64,000 nucleotides of DNA, taken from the NCBI GenBank assembly GCA_014238965.1, contig JABAAC010000058.1:1-64000 (forward strand), written 5' to 3'. This DNA comes from Phycisphaerales bacterium (GTDB taxonomy: Bacteria > Planctomycetota > Phycisphaerae > Phycisphaerales > SM1A02). The number at the start of each line of letters is the position of its first letter. The stretch's first letter is position 1. Positions 17,357-25,182 of the stretch are shown in pieces. The notes under the pieces were generated by a model. It had not been told where the DNA came from. It did not search any database and was given only the letters and a program-made list of their open reading frames with translations. The position numbers and the translations under genes were made by a program.

Positions 17357-18415
17357 TCACAGGTCGTCGACGTCCGACTCCATGGTCGCCTTCCACATCT
17401 CAAGATTCTCAAGATAGATGCTGGTTCCACGGGCCACGCAGGTCAATGGGTCCTCGGCAATCGTCACGTCCAACCCCGTATCGCGATTCAACACGATGTC
17501 TAGGCCCCGCAGTAGTGCCCCGCCACCGACGAGGCAAATACCGTTGTCCACAAGATCGGCAGCAAGTTCAGGAGCTGCTCGCTCCAGCGTTCGCTTGACC
17601 GCATCCACAATGGCGCGAATTGGTTCCTGCAAGGCTTCGCGAATCTCCTCGCTGGTCACCTCTGTCTTGCGTGGCAAGCCCGACAAATTGTCGCGGCCAC
17701 GCACTGCCATGGTGGTCTCCTCGCCCGTGGCTGCAGCAGAGCCAATCTCGATCTTGATCCGCTCGGATGTCTGCTCACCGATGGTGAGGTTGTACGTCTT
17801 CTTCATGTGCGTGATGATGGCTTCATCAAAGTCATCACCCGCGGTACGCACGGATTCGCACGTTGCAATATCTGCCAGCGACATGATGGCGACCTCGGTT
17901 GTACCACCGCCAATGTCAACAACCATCGATGCGGTGGGCTCGGCAATAGGCAACCCCGCGCCAATGCCTGCGGCCATTGGCTCTTCAACGAGGAAAACGC
18001 GTCGAGCGCCAGCGCGTTCTGCTGAATCAAGCACTGCACGCTTCTCAACTGCGGTGATCCCACTGGGCACCGCCACCACAACACGCGGGCTCACGATTCG
18101 AGCTTTACCCGTGGCTTTGCGAATGAAGTACGCAAGCATTGCTTCAGTGATTTCAAAGTCACTGATGACGCCGTCCTTCAACGGCCGAATGGCGCTGATA
18201 GATCCAGGAGTCTTACCGAGCATTTCCTTGGCTTCCCAACCCACGGCGTTGCCGTTGTTGAGCACCCGATTCGTGCCCTTGTGCACTGCAACGACAGACG
18301 GCTCATTGAGAATGATGCCTTCCCCCCTGACGGCAACAAGCGTGTTGCACGTACCAAGGTCTATTCCCATATCAACGCTGAACCAACTGAGTATGCGGTC
18401 GAGAACCAACTTCAT
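17357..18415 (-). CDS. mreB: Rod shape-determining protein MreB (actin homologue)
   Basis: 352 residues, the usual length. Actin-fold nucleotide-binding motifs are intact: MGIDLGTCNTLVAVRGEGI (phosphate 1), VVDIGGGTTEVAIMSL (phosphate 2) and LVGGGALLRGLD (adenosine). Conserved MreB segments include VVVAVPSGITAVEKRAV, VFLVEEPMAAGIGAGLPI and AGDDFDEAI. It polymerises beneath the membrane and directs side-wall synthesis. It leads the run mreB-mreC-mreD-GlmU-like-polA. A GGAGG lies one base before the ATG, too near to be an ideal ribosome-binding site, and forms a 5-bp hairpin CTCCA/TGGAG just upstream. Confidence 0.97.
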   Translation of the reverse strand: MKLVLDRILSWFSVDMGIDLGTCNTLVAVRGEGIILNEPSVVAVHKGTNRVLNNGNAVGWEAKEMLGKTPGSISAIRPLKDGVISDFEITEAMLAYFIRKATGKARIVSPRVVVAVPSGITAVEKRAVLDSAERAGARRVFLVEEPMAAGIGAGLPIAEPTASMVVDIGGGTTEVAIMSLADIATCESVRTAGDDFDEAIITHMKKTYNLTIGEQTSERIKIEIGSAAATGEETTMAVRGRDNLSGLPRKTEVTSEEIREALQEPIRAIVDAVKRTLERAAPELAADLVDNGICLVGGGALLRGLDIVLNRDTGLDVTIAEDPLTCVARGTSIYLENLEMWKATMESDVDDL

Positions 18416-18510
18416 CCCTCCAAAAGGTGGAGCGACATCATAGTCACGTCAGCCTCTCGGCGACGGCAAGGGCCCCATTGGAGTCATTAAGTATTTGGAA
18501 GCCCGGTTCG

Positions 18511-18690
18511 CTACTGCAGAATCTCAAACGGCGAACCGGCCTGGCGACCATCCTGGGCGCTACCGTGTTCCATGTTGTGGAGCACCAAGTAGACGCAGCC
18601 GAGAATCATTATGAGCAGCGCGATGCCTGAGATAGCGCTGTAAACGTCTAGCGGGGCCCCCGCAGTTCCCTTTTTGGCGAATCGACTCAT
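18511..18690 (-). CDS. Small single-pass membrane protein
   Basis: 59 residues from the ATG at 18690, which follows the stop of the coiled-coil protein by 7 bases. A short positively charged N-terminus (MSRFAKKGTAG) precedes one membrane segment (about residues 19-42: SAISGIALLIMILGCVYLVL) and a polar tail. I do not recognise a family. Position between a MreC-like coiled-coil membrane protein and mreB suggests an envelope or cell-shape role, which is only inference. A longer frame beginning at 18765 would overlap its neighbour by 68 bases and is less likely. Confidence 0.6.
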   Translation of the reverse strand: MSRFAKKGTAGAPLDVYSAISGIALLIMILGCVYLVLHNMEHGSAQDGRQAGSPFEILQ

Positions 18691-18697
18691 GGCTGGT

Positions 18698-19642
18698 TCA
18701 ACTTTCGCCTTCAAGGGCGTAGGCTCGATGCCCAGCCTGTGCCAACCCACGAGCGGGGTCTTCATGCGTCAGCAGACCCGTAGATCGGTTCAGGTCGACC
18801 TGAATGATGCGTAGGCGACCGATGAAGGTGCCACCATCACCGATTGTGAGAATCCAGCCTTCTTGCACACCGTCACGAGAACCCGCGTCTATTTCCACCA
18901 AGGTGTTTTCGCCGCGGGAAACATCAAGCACGGTTGATGTGAGATTTCGATCAGGAGCAATACCTTCGTCAAGTGCACGGTCTGATCCATCGATCGATCC
19001 GAAGTTGGCTTCGAATTGGGCCAACTCTTCACTTGATCGTTGTTGAACCTGACGCAGGGACTCATTCTCTTCCTGCAAGACCTTGCGGACGTCTGCAGCA
19101 ACTTGCAGTTGCGCCTCGGCCTCTGCCAAACGCTCGTCAATTTCCACACGCTGCGACTCGGCCAATACGGTTCGGCTTCGCAGACCCTCAAGATCACTCA
19201 GCAGCAATTTGCTCAAGCCGCTGCTTGTAGACAAACTCTGGGCCATGGCCAATTGCATGGCCTCCTTGCTGGCAAGTTGGCTGCGTGACTCAAGCAGTTG
19301 CGCTTCCGTCTGCGTCATCGCCATAGCAAGCGATTCCATTTGGGAAATCTGTGCCTGCTCGCGCTGGCTGTAAATTGCAAGTTCCTCATTGAGGACTGCA
19401 ACTTGCCCCTGCGCTTGCTGTCGATGTTGCGAGAGATCGTTACGAGCCGTGCGCAGTTGCGTCTGATGGTCGAGGGCTTCAGCCCGCCAATGCTCTTGAT
19501 TGAGTGTCGAGACAACAACGAGCGGGACCATGAAGATGGCCAGCAGCGACACGAGAACCACGAAGATCTTGGTGAGAATGTGCACGTATGTATTCCGTGA
19601 TAAACCCCACCCAAGGGGTTGTGATGGTGGACTCTGGGCCAA
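18698..19642 (-). CDS. Membrane-anchored coiled-coil protein with a MreC-like C-terminal beta domain
   Basis: 314 residues if started at the TTG at 19642; a GTG at 19585 (YVHILTKIF) is an alternative that begins right at the membrane segment. One membrane helix (about residues 26-46) is followed by a long Gln/Glu/Ala/Ser-rich coiled coil (about 50-215). The last 90 residues (LVEIDAGSRDGVQEGWILTIGDGGTFIGRLRI) resemble the small beta barrel of MreC and related proteins. The topology is thus that of a periplasmic scaffold. It is followed by the small membrane protein and then mreB, so a role beside the elongasome is a reasonable inference. Confidence 0.65.
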   Translation of the reverse strand: MAQSPPSQPLGWGLSRNTYVHILTKIFVVLVSLLAIFMVPLVVVSTLNQEHWRAEALDHQTQLRTARNDLSQHRQQAQGQVAVLNEELAIYSQREQAQISQMESLAMAMTQTEAQLLESRSQLASKEAMQLAMAQSLSTSSGLSKLLLSDLEGLRSRTVLAESQRVEIDERLAEAEAQLQVAADVRKVLQEENESLRQVQQRSSEELAQFEANFGSIDGSDRALDEGIAPDRNLTSTVLDVSRGENTLVEIDAGSRDGVQEGWILTIGDGGTFIGRLRIIQVDLNRSTGLLTHEDPARGLAQAGHRAYALEGES

Positions 19643-19663
19643 ATGGCTGTGGAAGCCTGTTCG

Positions 19664-20683
19664 CTAAAGAGGCTTTGTAGGTTCCCAGAGGCGTTTCGTC
19701 AATGGCGCAGCCCCCGATTGCTTCCGCCTGTGGAGAACCGAACCCGCCGCACGGACGCGTACGTGGGGATTGGGGTCTGCACAAAGTTCAAGTAGTGCCG
19801 CGTTCTGACCAGCGGCTTCACCAAAAGCGAGTGCCGAGGCAGCCTGTGCTCGAATGGCCGGTTCGGCATCAGTCACGAATTCCAGCGCGATTCGTGGCTG
19901 AGCTGCTTCGGGGGTCAAACGGCCCAATGCCTCAACTGCAATCAACCGCAATTCAGGCCCACAGGGCCGAGGTCCGGAGTTGAACGCGATCTGCTCTAGG
20001 GCATGCCCGAGGCCCGTATCTCCTAATTGGCCAGCTAGTTGCGCTGCAAGGGCGATAATCTCACCATCGTCGGCAGATCCAAAAAATGCGGCGCGTATTT
20101 CCTCTAGATGGCTCATGCTGCCAAGGCGCACCAAAGCCTCCGCGGTGGCCAACTCAACCAATCGAACGCGTCGAGCGTCTAGGCCAGGAATGGGTCGGCC
20201 AAGCGAGGCTGTCAGCAACCCCACGGCCGACTCGTTGCCAAGACGCCCCAAGACCATGGCGGCGTTAGATCGAGAGGTCGGATCGTCCCCAAACATCATT
20301 TCGGCCAACAATTGCAACTTCACGGATTCTTGACAAGTGGCCAACGCATACAACGCTGCAGCTCGAACCGACATCGACGAATCGTTTTGCAGCGGGCGAA
20401 CAAGGTCGACGAGATCGCAATGCTTGCCATCACCGAGGCTGATCGCTGCAACGAACCGAACGCCTTCGTTGACATCCACCAATCCGAACTTTAGCGCATT
20501 GGCTTGCTGAGACGGTGCGGGTGCGAGCGCCTCGATGGCGTTTGCACGCAGCAGTGGATCGGGTGAACGCCCCGCCTGAAGCAGGATCTCGATGGGATCA
20601 GGCGGTGCCGGCGGCGGCGTTGCGGGCATAGGCGAGCACGCAACGAGCACCAGTAGCATCAGGCAGGCGATTGTGTGACGCAT
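19664..20683 (-). CDS. HEAT-repeat lipoprotein
   Basis: 339 residues from the ATG at 20683 (GGAG eight bases upstream). The N-terminus MRHTIACLMLLVLVAC is a lipoprotein signal with lipobox LVAC (Cys16), followed by a Pro-rich linker. The rest is a series of about 30-residue helical repeats of HEAT type, for example DPLLRANAIEALAPA, MSVRAAALYALATC, TSRSNAAMVLGRLGN and PAIRAQAASALAFGEA. Such solenoids bind partner proteins; no catalytic motif is seen. Its start lies inside the 3' end of lnt, the enzyme that finishes lipoprotein acylation, and the overlap of 25 bases implies co-translation. Confidence 0.75.
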   Translation of the reverse strand: MRHTIACLMLLVLVACSPMPATPPPAPPDPIEILLQAGRSPDPLLRANAIEALAPAPSQQANALKFGLVDVNEGVRFVAAISLGDGKHCDLVDLVRPLQNDSSMSVRAAALYALATCQESVKLQLLAEMMFGDDPTSRSNAAMVLGRLGNESAVGLLTASLGRPIPGLDARRVRLVELATAEALVRLGSMSHLEEIRAAFFGSADDGEIIALAAQLAGQLGDTGLGHALEQIAFNSGPRPCGPELRLIAVEALGRLTPEAAQPRIALEFVTDAEPAIRAQAASALAFGEAAGQNAALLELCADPNPHVRVRAAGSVLHRRKQSGAAPLTKRLWEPTKPL

Positions 20684-22350
20684 GACGCTCCATTCATCGG
20701 CCCGAGAGGGCCACCAACGACACGAACGATGAACCCAAGGAGAACCAACACACATAAAAGCCTTGGGAACCAATTGCCCCAACGAGCATATGTCGTGTGC
20801 TGTGGCGTTGCCCCAGGCGCTCTAATCACGCCAGCGAGTGAACCGGCCGTTTGAGCGGCAAGCCGGTGGCGAATCCTCCCCCTCGGTGAAATCACAGACG
20901 TAAACCCAGTGTTTGCAACGCGAATCATGGGCCGCCGCAATTCGATTGCCCGATAGATCGCTGCAACCTCGTGTGCACGACGACCAGCATCGTCTGTGCC
21001 AAACCAGCCGTCATTGCTGACGTTGATGATGACATCAGCAACCGTCTGGCCATCTTGCACCGCCAACTCACGCACGACACTAGGCACGGCATCTTCGAAA
21101 CACACTGGCACTGCCATGGTCCACGTGCGATCACGAACCTCAATGCTAAGCCGCACTGGCGCCTCCCCGGCGTCGAGATCAAATTGCATGCCGCTTGCAC
21201 CCACAGCCATGAGCTGATGCTCCAGCCACGGCCAACTGCGGATCCATGGCATCGTCTCGCCAAATGGTGTCAGAAAGATCTTGTCGTAACGCTGCAAGGC
21301 ACCCTTAGGATCCACCAAGACGGCGCTGTTGTACCGCTGGGCACTTTGCAAGTAACCCTCGTCATTGAAAGACATGCCCACCCACGACGGTGAGCCCACC
21401 AGCCAGGGCATGCCTGTCTTGACTGCAGCACGCTGAACCACCTGTGGCCAACGCGCCAGATGTGCCGCCCTAGGACCCAGGGATGCAATGAAGGAGATGG
21501 TGTCCGGGTCAAAGCCAACCCCTGGCACCATGGTCTCAGGCCACACAACAAGATCGATGGGCCCTGCCTTGTCTAGCGCAGCGAATGTTTGATCAATGAA
21601 CCCGTTGACATCAGCTTCTTGTCGGTCCTGAGCCCAACCGATTTTGTTGTCTTGGGGCAAATTGGTCTGCACCGCAAGCACCCGCAATGTTGCGTCATCT
21701 GTCGAAGGTGATGTTGTATTGGAGCTCGCCAGGTTGATCCAAAGCCAAAGAACGAGGAAGCACACAAACATCACAAGACTTCGATTCCAAGGCCTAGCCG
21801 TCACGAGCGACACAGACCCAAAGACAACGAGAAAACTCGCCAACCAAACGCCGCCGAATGACGCGACCTGTCCTAACGAGGTCCCCACAACACCGTGGGC
21901 TACGAAGTAGAACGGCCACGCATCCAAGACCACTTCGCCGCGGAGATATTCGAGCGTCGTAAACAACACAGCCGCGGTAAAGGCAAGTGGTACGCGAGCG
22001 GTCCAGCGGCCCAATGCCAATGCACGCAGTAAGACGGCAAACAGTGGCACCCAGAGGGTCGAATACAGCGCGAGCCCCGGCCAACCTGCCACCGAAACAT
22101 CTTGCACCCATCTCAGGGCAATCAACCAAGGCACCAGAAAGACCACACCGCACAGCAATGCCATGCGCCATGTTGAGGGCGCCCACAGCGCAGCTCGAAC
22201 AAGCAACCCAGGCCAGAGCAAACTCGCCGCCACCACCACAGCCAGCGGCAAGGGCGCCGCCGTGACGGGCATTGACAGCCACCAGCACACTGCAGATGCA
22301 ATCAGCAGCCCAACCGTAGTGGTCAGCGGCGGATCGCACGTGCGTTGCAC
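20659..22350 (-). CDS. lnt: Apolipoprotein N-acyltransferase
   Basis: 563 residues if started at the GTG at 22350, one base after the accD stop (TGACGTG) and with GGGAAG just upstream; the frame is open to 22464, but an earlier start would overlap accD by over 100 bases. The first half has about seven to eight membrane segments. The periplasmic nitrilase domain carries the catalytic triad: Glu in VVWPETMVPG, Lys in RYDKIFLTPFGE and Cys in AVPVCFEDAVP. A final hydrophobic segment closes the protein. Lnt transfers the third acyl chain to the N-terminal Cys of lipoproteins, and a lipoprotein gene follows. Confidence 0.92.
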   Translation of the reverse strand: MQRTCDPPLTTTVGLLIASAVCWWLSMPVTAAPLPLAVVVAASLLWPGLLVRAALWAPSTWRMALLCGVVFLVPWLIALRWVQDVSVAGWPGLALYSTLWVPLFAVLLRALALGRWTARVPLAFTAAVLFTTLEYLRGEVVLDAWPFYFVAHGVVGTSLGQVASFGGVWLASFLVVFGSVSLVTARPWNRSLVMFVCFLVLWLWINLASSNTTSPSTDDATLRVLAVQTNLPQDNKIGWAQDRQEADVNGFIDQTFAALDKAGPIDLVVWPETMVPGVGFDPDTISFIASLGPRAAHLARWPQVVQRAAVKTGMPWLVGSPSWVGMSFNDEGYLQSAQRYNSAVLVDPKGALQRYDKIFLTPFGETMPWIRSWPWLEHQLMAVGASGMQFDLDAGEAPVRLSIEVRDRTWTMAVPVCFEDAVPSVVRELAVQDGQTVADVIINVSNDGWFGTDDAGRRAHEVAAIYRAIELRRPMIRVANTGFTSVISPRGRIRHRLAAQTAGSLAGVIRAPGATPQHTTYARWGNWFPRLLCVLVLLGFIVRVVGGPLGPMNGASCVTQSPA

Positions 22351-22351
22351 G

Positions 22352-23203
22352 TCACTTCCCGGAATAATCGATGATGCTAGAGATCTCACTGCGCAGATCC
22401 TTGCGGTCGATGACACGGTCAACAAAGCCACGCGTCTGCAGGAACTCCGATCGCTGGAAACCATCTGGAAGATCCTGGCGAATGGTCTGCTTGATGACGC
22501 GGGGTCCGGCGAATCCGATCAACGCTGCGGGCTCGGCAAGAATGAAGTCACCCAACATGGCGAAACTGGCCGTAACGCCACCAGTTGTCGGATCTGTCAG
22601 GACACTGATGTACAGCCCCCCCATGTCGTCGAATCGAGCCAACGCCGCTGAAGTCTTTGCCATCTGCATGAGTGACAAACCAGACTCCATCATGCGTGCT
22701 CCCCCCGAGGCGGACACAACCACCAAGGGCAGATCGTTTGCGGCAGCCGCTTCGATGGCCCGAACAATCTTCTCGCCAACGGCACTGCCCATGGAACCCC
22801 CGAGAAAACGAAAGTCCATCACCGCAAAGATTGTCTTCCGTCCCTTGACGAATCCGGTTCCACATCGAACTGCTTCATTGATACCCGTTTTGCGACGGGC
22901 ATCACGCAACCGGTCTGGGTAGGGCCGGACATCTTGAAACTGCAATGGATCGCCGCCAACTACGTCGACGTCGAATTCGACAAACGTGCCCGGATCGCAG
23001 AGTTGCTCAATGCGTGCTTCAGCGGAAATGCGAAAGTGATATCGGCACTCAGGACAGACGCTCTGGCTGTTGTCGAGCGTCCGTTTGAATAAGATGGCGG
23101 TGCATTCGGGGCAGCGAAGCCAGAGTCCCTCTGGGACGGGCTTCTTGCGAGTCGCCGTCTGGACGTCGTCATCTGTCCAAGATCGTGTGTGCTGTCGAGC
23201 CAT
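22352..23203 (-). CDS. accD: Acetyl-CoA carboxylase carboxyltransferase subunit beta
   Basis: 283 residues, the usual length. The N-terminal zinc ribbon is C-x2-C-x15-C-x2-C (LRCPEC ... SVCPEC). The carboxyltransferase core shows AVMDFRFLGGSMGSAVGEKI, ASGGARMMESGLSLMQMAKT, VLTDPTTGGVTASFAMLGD and GFAGPRVIKQTIRQDLP. With AccA, not in this window, it transfers CO2 from carboxybiotin to acetyl-CoA, the first step of fatty-acid synthesis. It leads the leftward set accD-lnt-HEAT lipoprotein-coiled-coil protein-small membrane protein. Confidence 0.97.
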   Translation of the reverse strand: MARQHTRSWTDDDVQTATRKKPVPEGLWLRCPECTAILFKRTLDNSQSVCPECRYHFRISAEARIEQLCDPGTFVEFDVDVVGGDPLQFQDVRPYPDRLRDARRKTGINEAVRCGTGFVKGRKTIFAVMDFRFLGGSMGSAVGEKIVRAIEAAAANDLPLVVVSASGGARMMESGLSLMQMAKTSAALARFDDMGGLYISVLTDPTTGGVTASFAMLGDFILAEPAALIGFAGPRVIKQTIRQDLPDGFQRSEFLQTRGFVDRVIDRKDLRSEISSIIDYSGK

Positions 23204-23245
23204 GAGGGGAAACCCTATCTGCCGGCGAAGTGGCGTGACGGGGGC

Positions 23246-23273
23246 ATGATCGGGTTCTGAGCGGCCCCGTCAA
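23246..23273 (-). promoter_or_regulatory. Candidate promoter of the accD-lnt operon
   Basis: On the minus strand TTGACG (23273-23268, five of six) is followed after 16 bases by GATCAT (23251-23246, four of six). Transcription would start near 23238, about 35 bases before the accD ATG. The 149-base gap between rpe and accD supports a promoter here. Confidence 0.4.
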
Positions 23274-23352
23274 GGGCCCAATGGCAGGAATTGGACAAAG
23301 CCCGCCCCAACCGGCTTCAAAACGCCCTTTGCGTCTATCGCACGATTATTGA

Positions 23353-24054
23353 TTAGCCCTGTATCGCCCCAATAACGCCCGCGTAGTCATCTGACCCAAA
23401 GAGTGCTGAAGCGCTCACCAGCACGTTTGCACCAGCCTCCCGGCATGCCTGCGCTGTTGCTGGCCCAACACCCCCATCCATCTGGATGTGACCCGCTGGG
23501 CCCAGTTGTGCGCGAATTGCCCGCACATGCTCAAGCACCTGGGGCATGAAGGCCTGCCCCGAAAAGCCAGGCACGACGCTCATAACCAGCACCATGTCAA
23601 AACACGCAGCGACATCGAGAACAGCCTGCGGATCAGTCGTGGGATTCATCGCAATGCCGGCAGTGCACCCCAACGCTCGAATCGCTTCAGCCATCGCTGG
23701 TGGATCATCGAGTACTTCGATGTGCACGGTCAGATGATCGGCCCCCGCGTGAGCGAACGACTCAATTCGGTCGGCCGGATTGTCGATCATCAAGTGCACG
23801 TCTTGGTACACATCCGGCAGGTGCTGCCGCATAGCCTTGCACACAACCGGCCCCATCGACAGATTTGGCACAAAGTGGCCGTCCATCACATCGATGTGCA
23901 GCATCGACGCCCCTGCGTCAATGGCTGCACCTGCGTCTCGAGCAAGATCACCGAAGTCCGCCGACAAGATCGATGCCGCGACCAACGTCTGGTCGGTTGC
24001 ATCACGCCCAAAGTGGACAGGATCAGGCAGCATTGCCAGTGTTTTGTTTGACAT
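23353..24054 (-). CDS. rpe: Ribulose-phosphate 3-epimerase
   Basis: 233 residues from the ATG at 24054, with AAGGA about 11 bases upstream; it overlaps the preceding gene by 32 bases. TIM-barrel motifs are clear: AASILSADFGDLARD, HIDVMDGHFVPNLSMG (with the metal-binding His and Asp), DVHLMIDNPADRIESFA, HLTVHIEV, VLVMSVVPGFSGQAFMP and IQMDGGVGPATA. It interconverts ribulose 5-phosphate and xylulose 5-phosphate in the pentose phosphate pathway. It is downstream of pgk and a thioredoxin-fold protein. Confidence 0.95.
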   Translation of the reverse strand: MSNKTLAMLPDPVHFGRDATDQTLVAASILSADFGDLARDAGAAIDAGASMLHIDVMDGHFVPNLSMGPVVCKAMRQHLPDVYQDVHLMIDNPADRIESFAHAGADHLTVHIEVLDDPPAMAEAIRALGCTAGIAMNPTTDPQAVLDVAACFDMVLVMSVVPGFSGQAFMPQVLEHVRAIRAQLGPAGHIQMDGGVGPATAQACREAGANVLVSASALFGSDDYAGVIGAIQG

Positions 24055-25105
24055 AAAGCCAGCGTTCCTTGAGTTCAGATTTGATGTTTGGCGGCGCAAT
24101 GCGATACGCCTTCTTGGCCTGCTGCCGTGCCACATCATGCTTACCCTGTCGAGTACTTACGATTGCCATACGACCAAGGGCTCGCGCTCGATCTTCAGAC
24201 GTTTCCGCCGAGTCAAATGAGATCTTCGCTGCAACGGCGGCAGCATCGAGCATGCGGCGATCGTCGGGAATGCTCGGGTCGTTGGCGAGTCGCTCGGCGA
24301 CCATGCCCAGAAAGTCAGGGTCAACGTCCGAATATTCCATCACCCACTTTTGAACCATGCTTGCTGCAAACTCCGGATCGTTCTGCTCGGTCAGCGTGGA
24401 CACCAGAAAGTCCAACTCTTCATCAACGAAGTACAGTTGCGTACCGCGACCGCGTGCTGACATTCGATCCACGACCGCCCTGTACTGCGTCCAGTCTCTA
24501 GACCGTCGATAATTCTCAATCTCCACACGGTAGGGCGCGGCCCACTCTTCAGCTGTCACGTCGTATCGCCCGGTAACTAACTTGGCTACGAGTTCATGCA
24601 ATTTGGGGTCAAGCGGACTCATGAGTCCTTGCACAGCACCCTGTGGGCCAATGGCCACAAGCAACAGGAACGGCGGCTGCCGCTTGCGCAACCACGTGCG
24701 GGTCATGTCGCCCTCCTTGACGGAAGCAACAGGAAACTTAATGCGCGTCGACTGCTTGATTACAAATGGGCGGACCGTTGGGACAGGATCTTCGTTGTAA
24801 TTGACGGGCCTTCGCTCCACGCCATATCCGAGCACTTGCAGCCGGTCGTTCCCCCAACGCTGTTGCAGTTTGCTCAGAATCGGCATTGCCATTCTGGACC
24901 CTTGCAAGCTGGGCTCCCAAAACAACACCAATTTAGTCTTCTTCCCTGCAGTGTCAGGCGCATCGCCGATCCACTCGCCTACGGGCAATGCTGGAGGCAC
25001 ATAGCCAATGGTCAGGGGCTCCGGTGGAGGATCCCGGACGACCGCCGTGGCAACGGTCGTGAGCAACATGGTCAACAAGATGGATAGACGATTTGGGACA
25101 GACAT
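24023..25105 (-). CDS. Secreted thioredoxin-fold protein without active-site cysteines, with helical C-terminal repeats
   Basis: 360 residues from the ATG at 25105 (AGGAG nine bases upstream), giving a signal peptide MSVPNRLSILLTMLLTTVATA. Residues about 45-160 have redoxin-like features: KLVLFWEPSLQGSRMAMPILSKLQQRW lines up with the FWASWCGPCRMEMPVL segment of TlpA-like proteins, but both Cys are replaced (LQGS in place of CGPC). The C-terminal half is helical and TPR-like (RARALGRMAIVSTRQGKHDVARQQAKKAYRIAP). The protein is therefore not expected to be a redox enzyme by the usual mechanism. Function unknown. Confidence 0.65.
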   Translation of the reverse strand: MSVPNRLSILLTMLLTTVATAVVRDPPPEPLTIGYVPPALPVGEWIGDAPDTAGKKTKLVLFWEPSLQGSRMAMPILSKLQQRWGNDRLQVLGYGVERRPVNYNEDPVPTVRPFVIKQSTRIKFPVASVKEGDMTRTWLRKRQPPFLLLVAIGPQGAVQGLMSPLDPKLHELVAKLVTGRYDVTAEEWAAPYRVEIENYRRSRDWTQYRAVVDRMSARGRGTQLYFVDEELDFLVSTLTEQNDPEFAASMVQKWVMEYSDVDPDFLGMVAERLANDPSIPDDRRMLDAAAVAAKISFDSAETSEDRARALGRMAIVSTRQGKHDVARQQAKKAYRIAPPNIKSELKERWLYVKQNTGNAA

Positions 25106-25158
25106 GTCGATTGCTCCTGCTTGGGTTCCCAATTTGGGTCACCGATTGGAAGAAGGCA

Positions 25159-25164
25159 AGTATA
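25159..25164 (-). promoter_or_regulatory. Candidate -10 element upstream of the thioredoxin-fold/rpe genes
   Basis: On the minus strand TATACT lies within GGGCGTATACTTGCC, 54 bases before the ATG at 25105. There is no good -35 box at normal spacing. The same GGGC-R-TATACTT context occurs before putA (62198). Confidence 0.35.
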
Positions 25165-25182
25165 CGCCCCATCGCCCACCAA

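Noticed and set aside
17418-18443. 341-codon open frame on the plus strand
   Set aside because: It is the exact antisense shadow of mreB, Ser/Arg-rich with no recognisable domain.
20684-20782. N-terminal extension of the HEAT lipoprotein to 20782
   Set aside because: The added 33 residues would hide the lipoprotein signal and deepen the overlap with lnt; the ATG at 20683 has a Shine-Dalgarno and yields a proper lipobox.
22351-22464. Start of lnt at 22464
   Set aside because: The extra residues lie inside accD in another frame and precede the first membrane helix without conservation; GTG 22350 directly after the accD stop is preferred.
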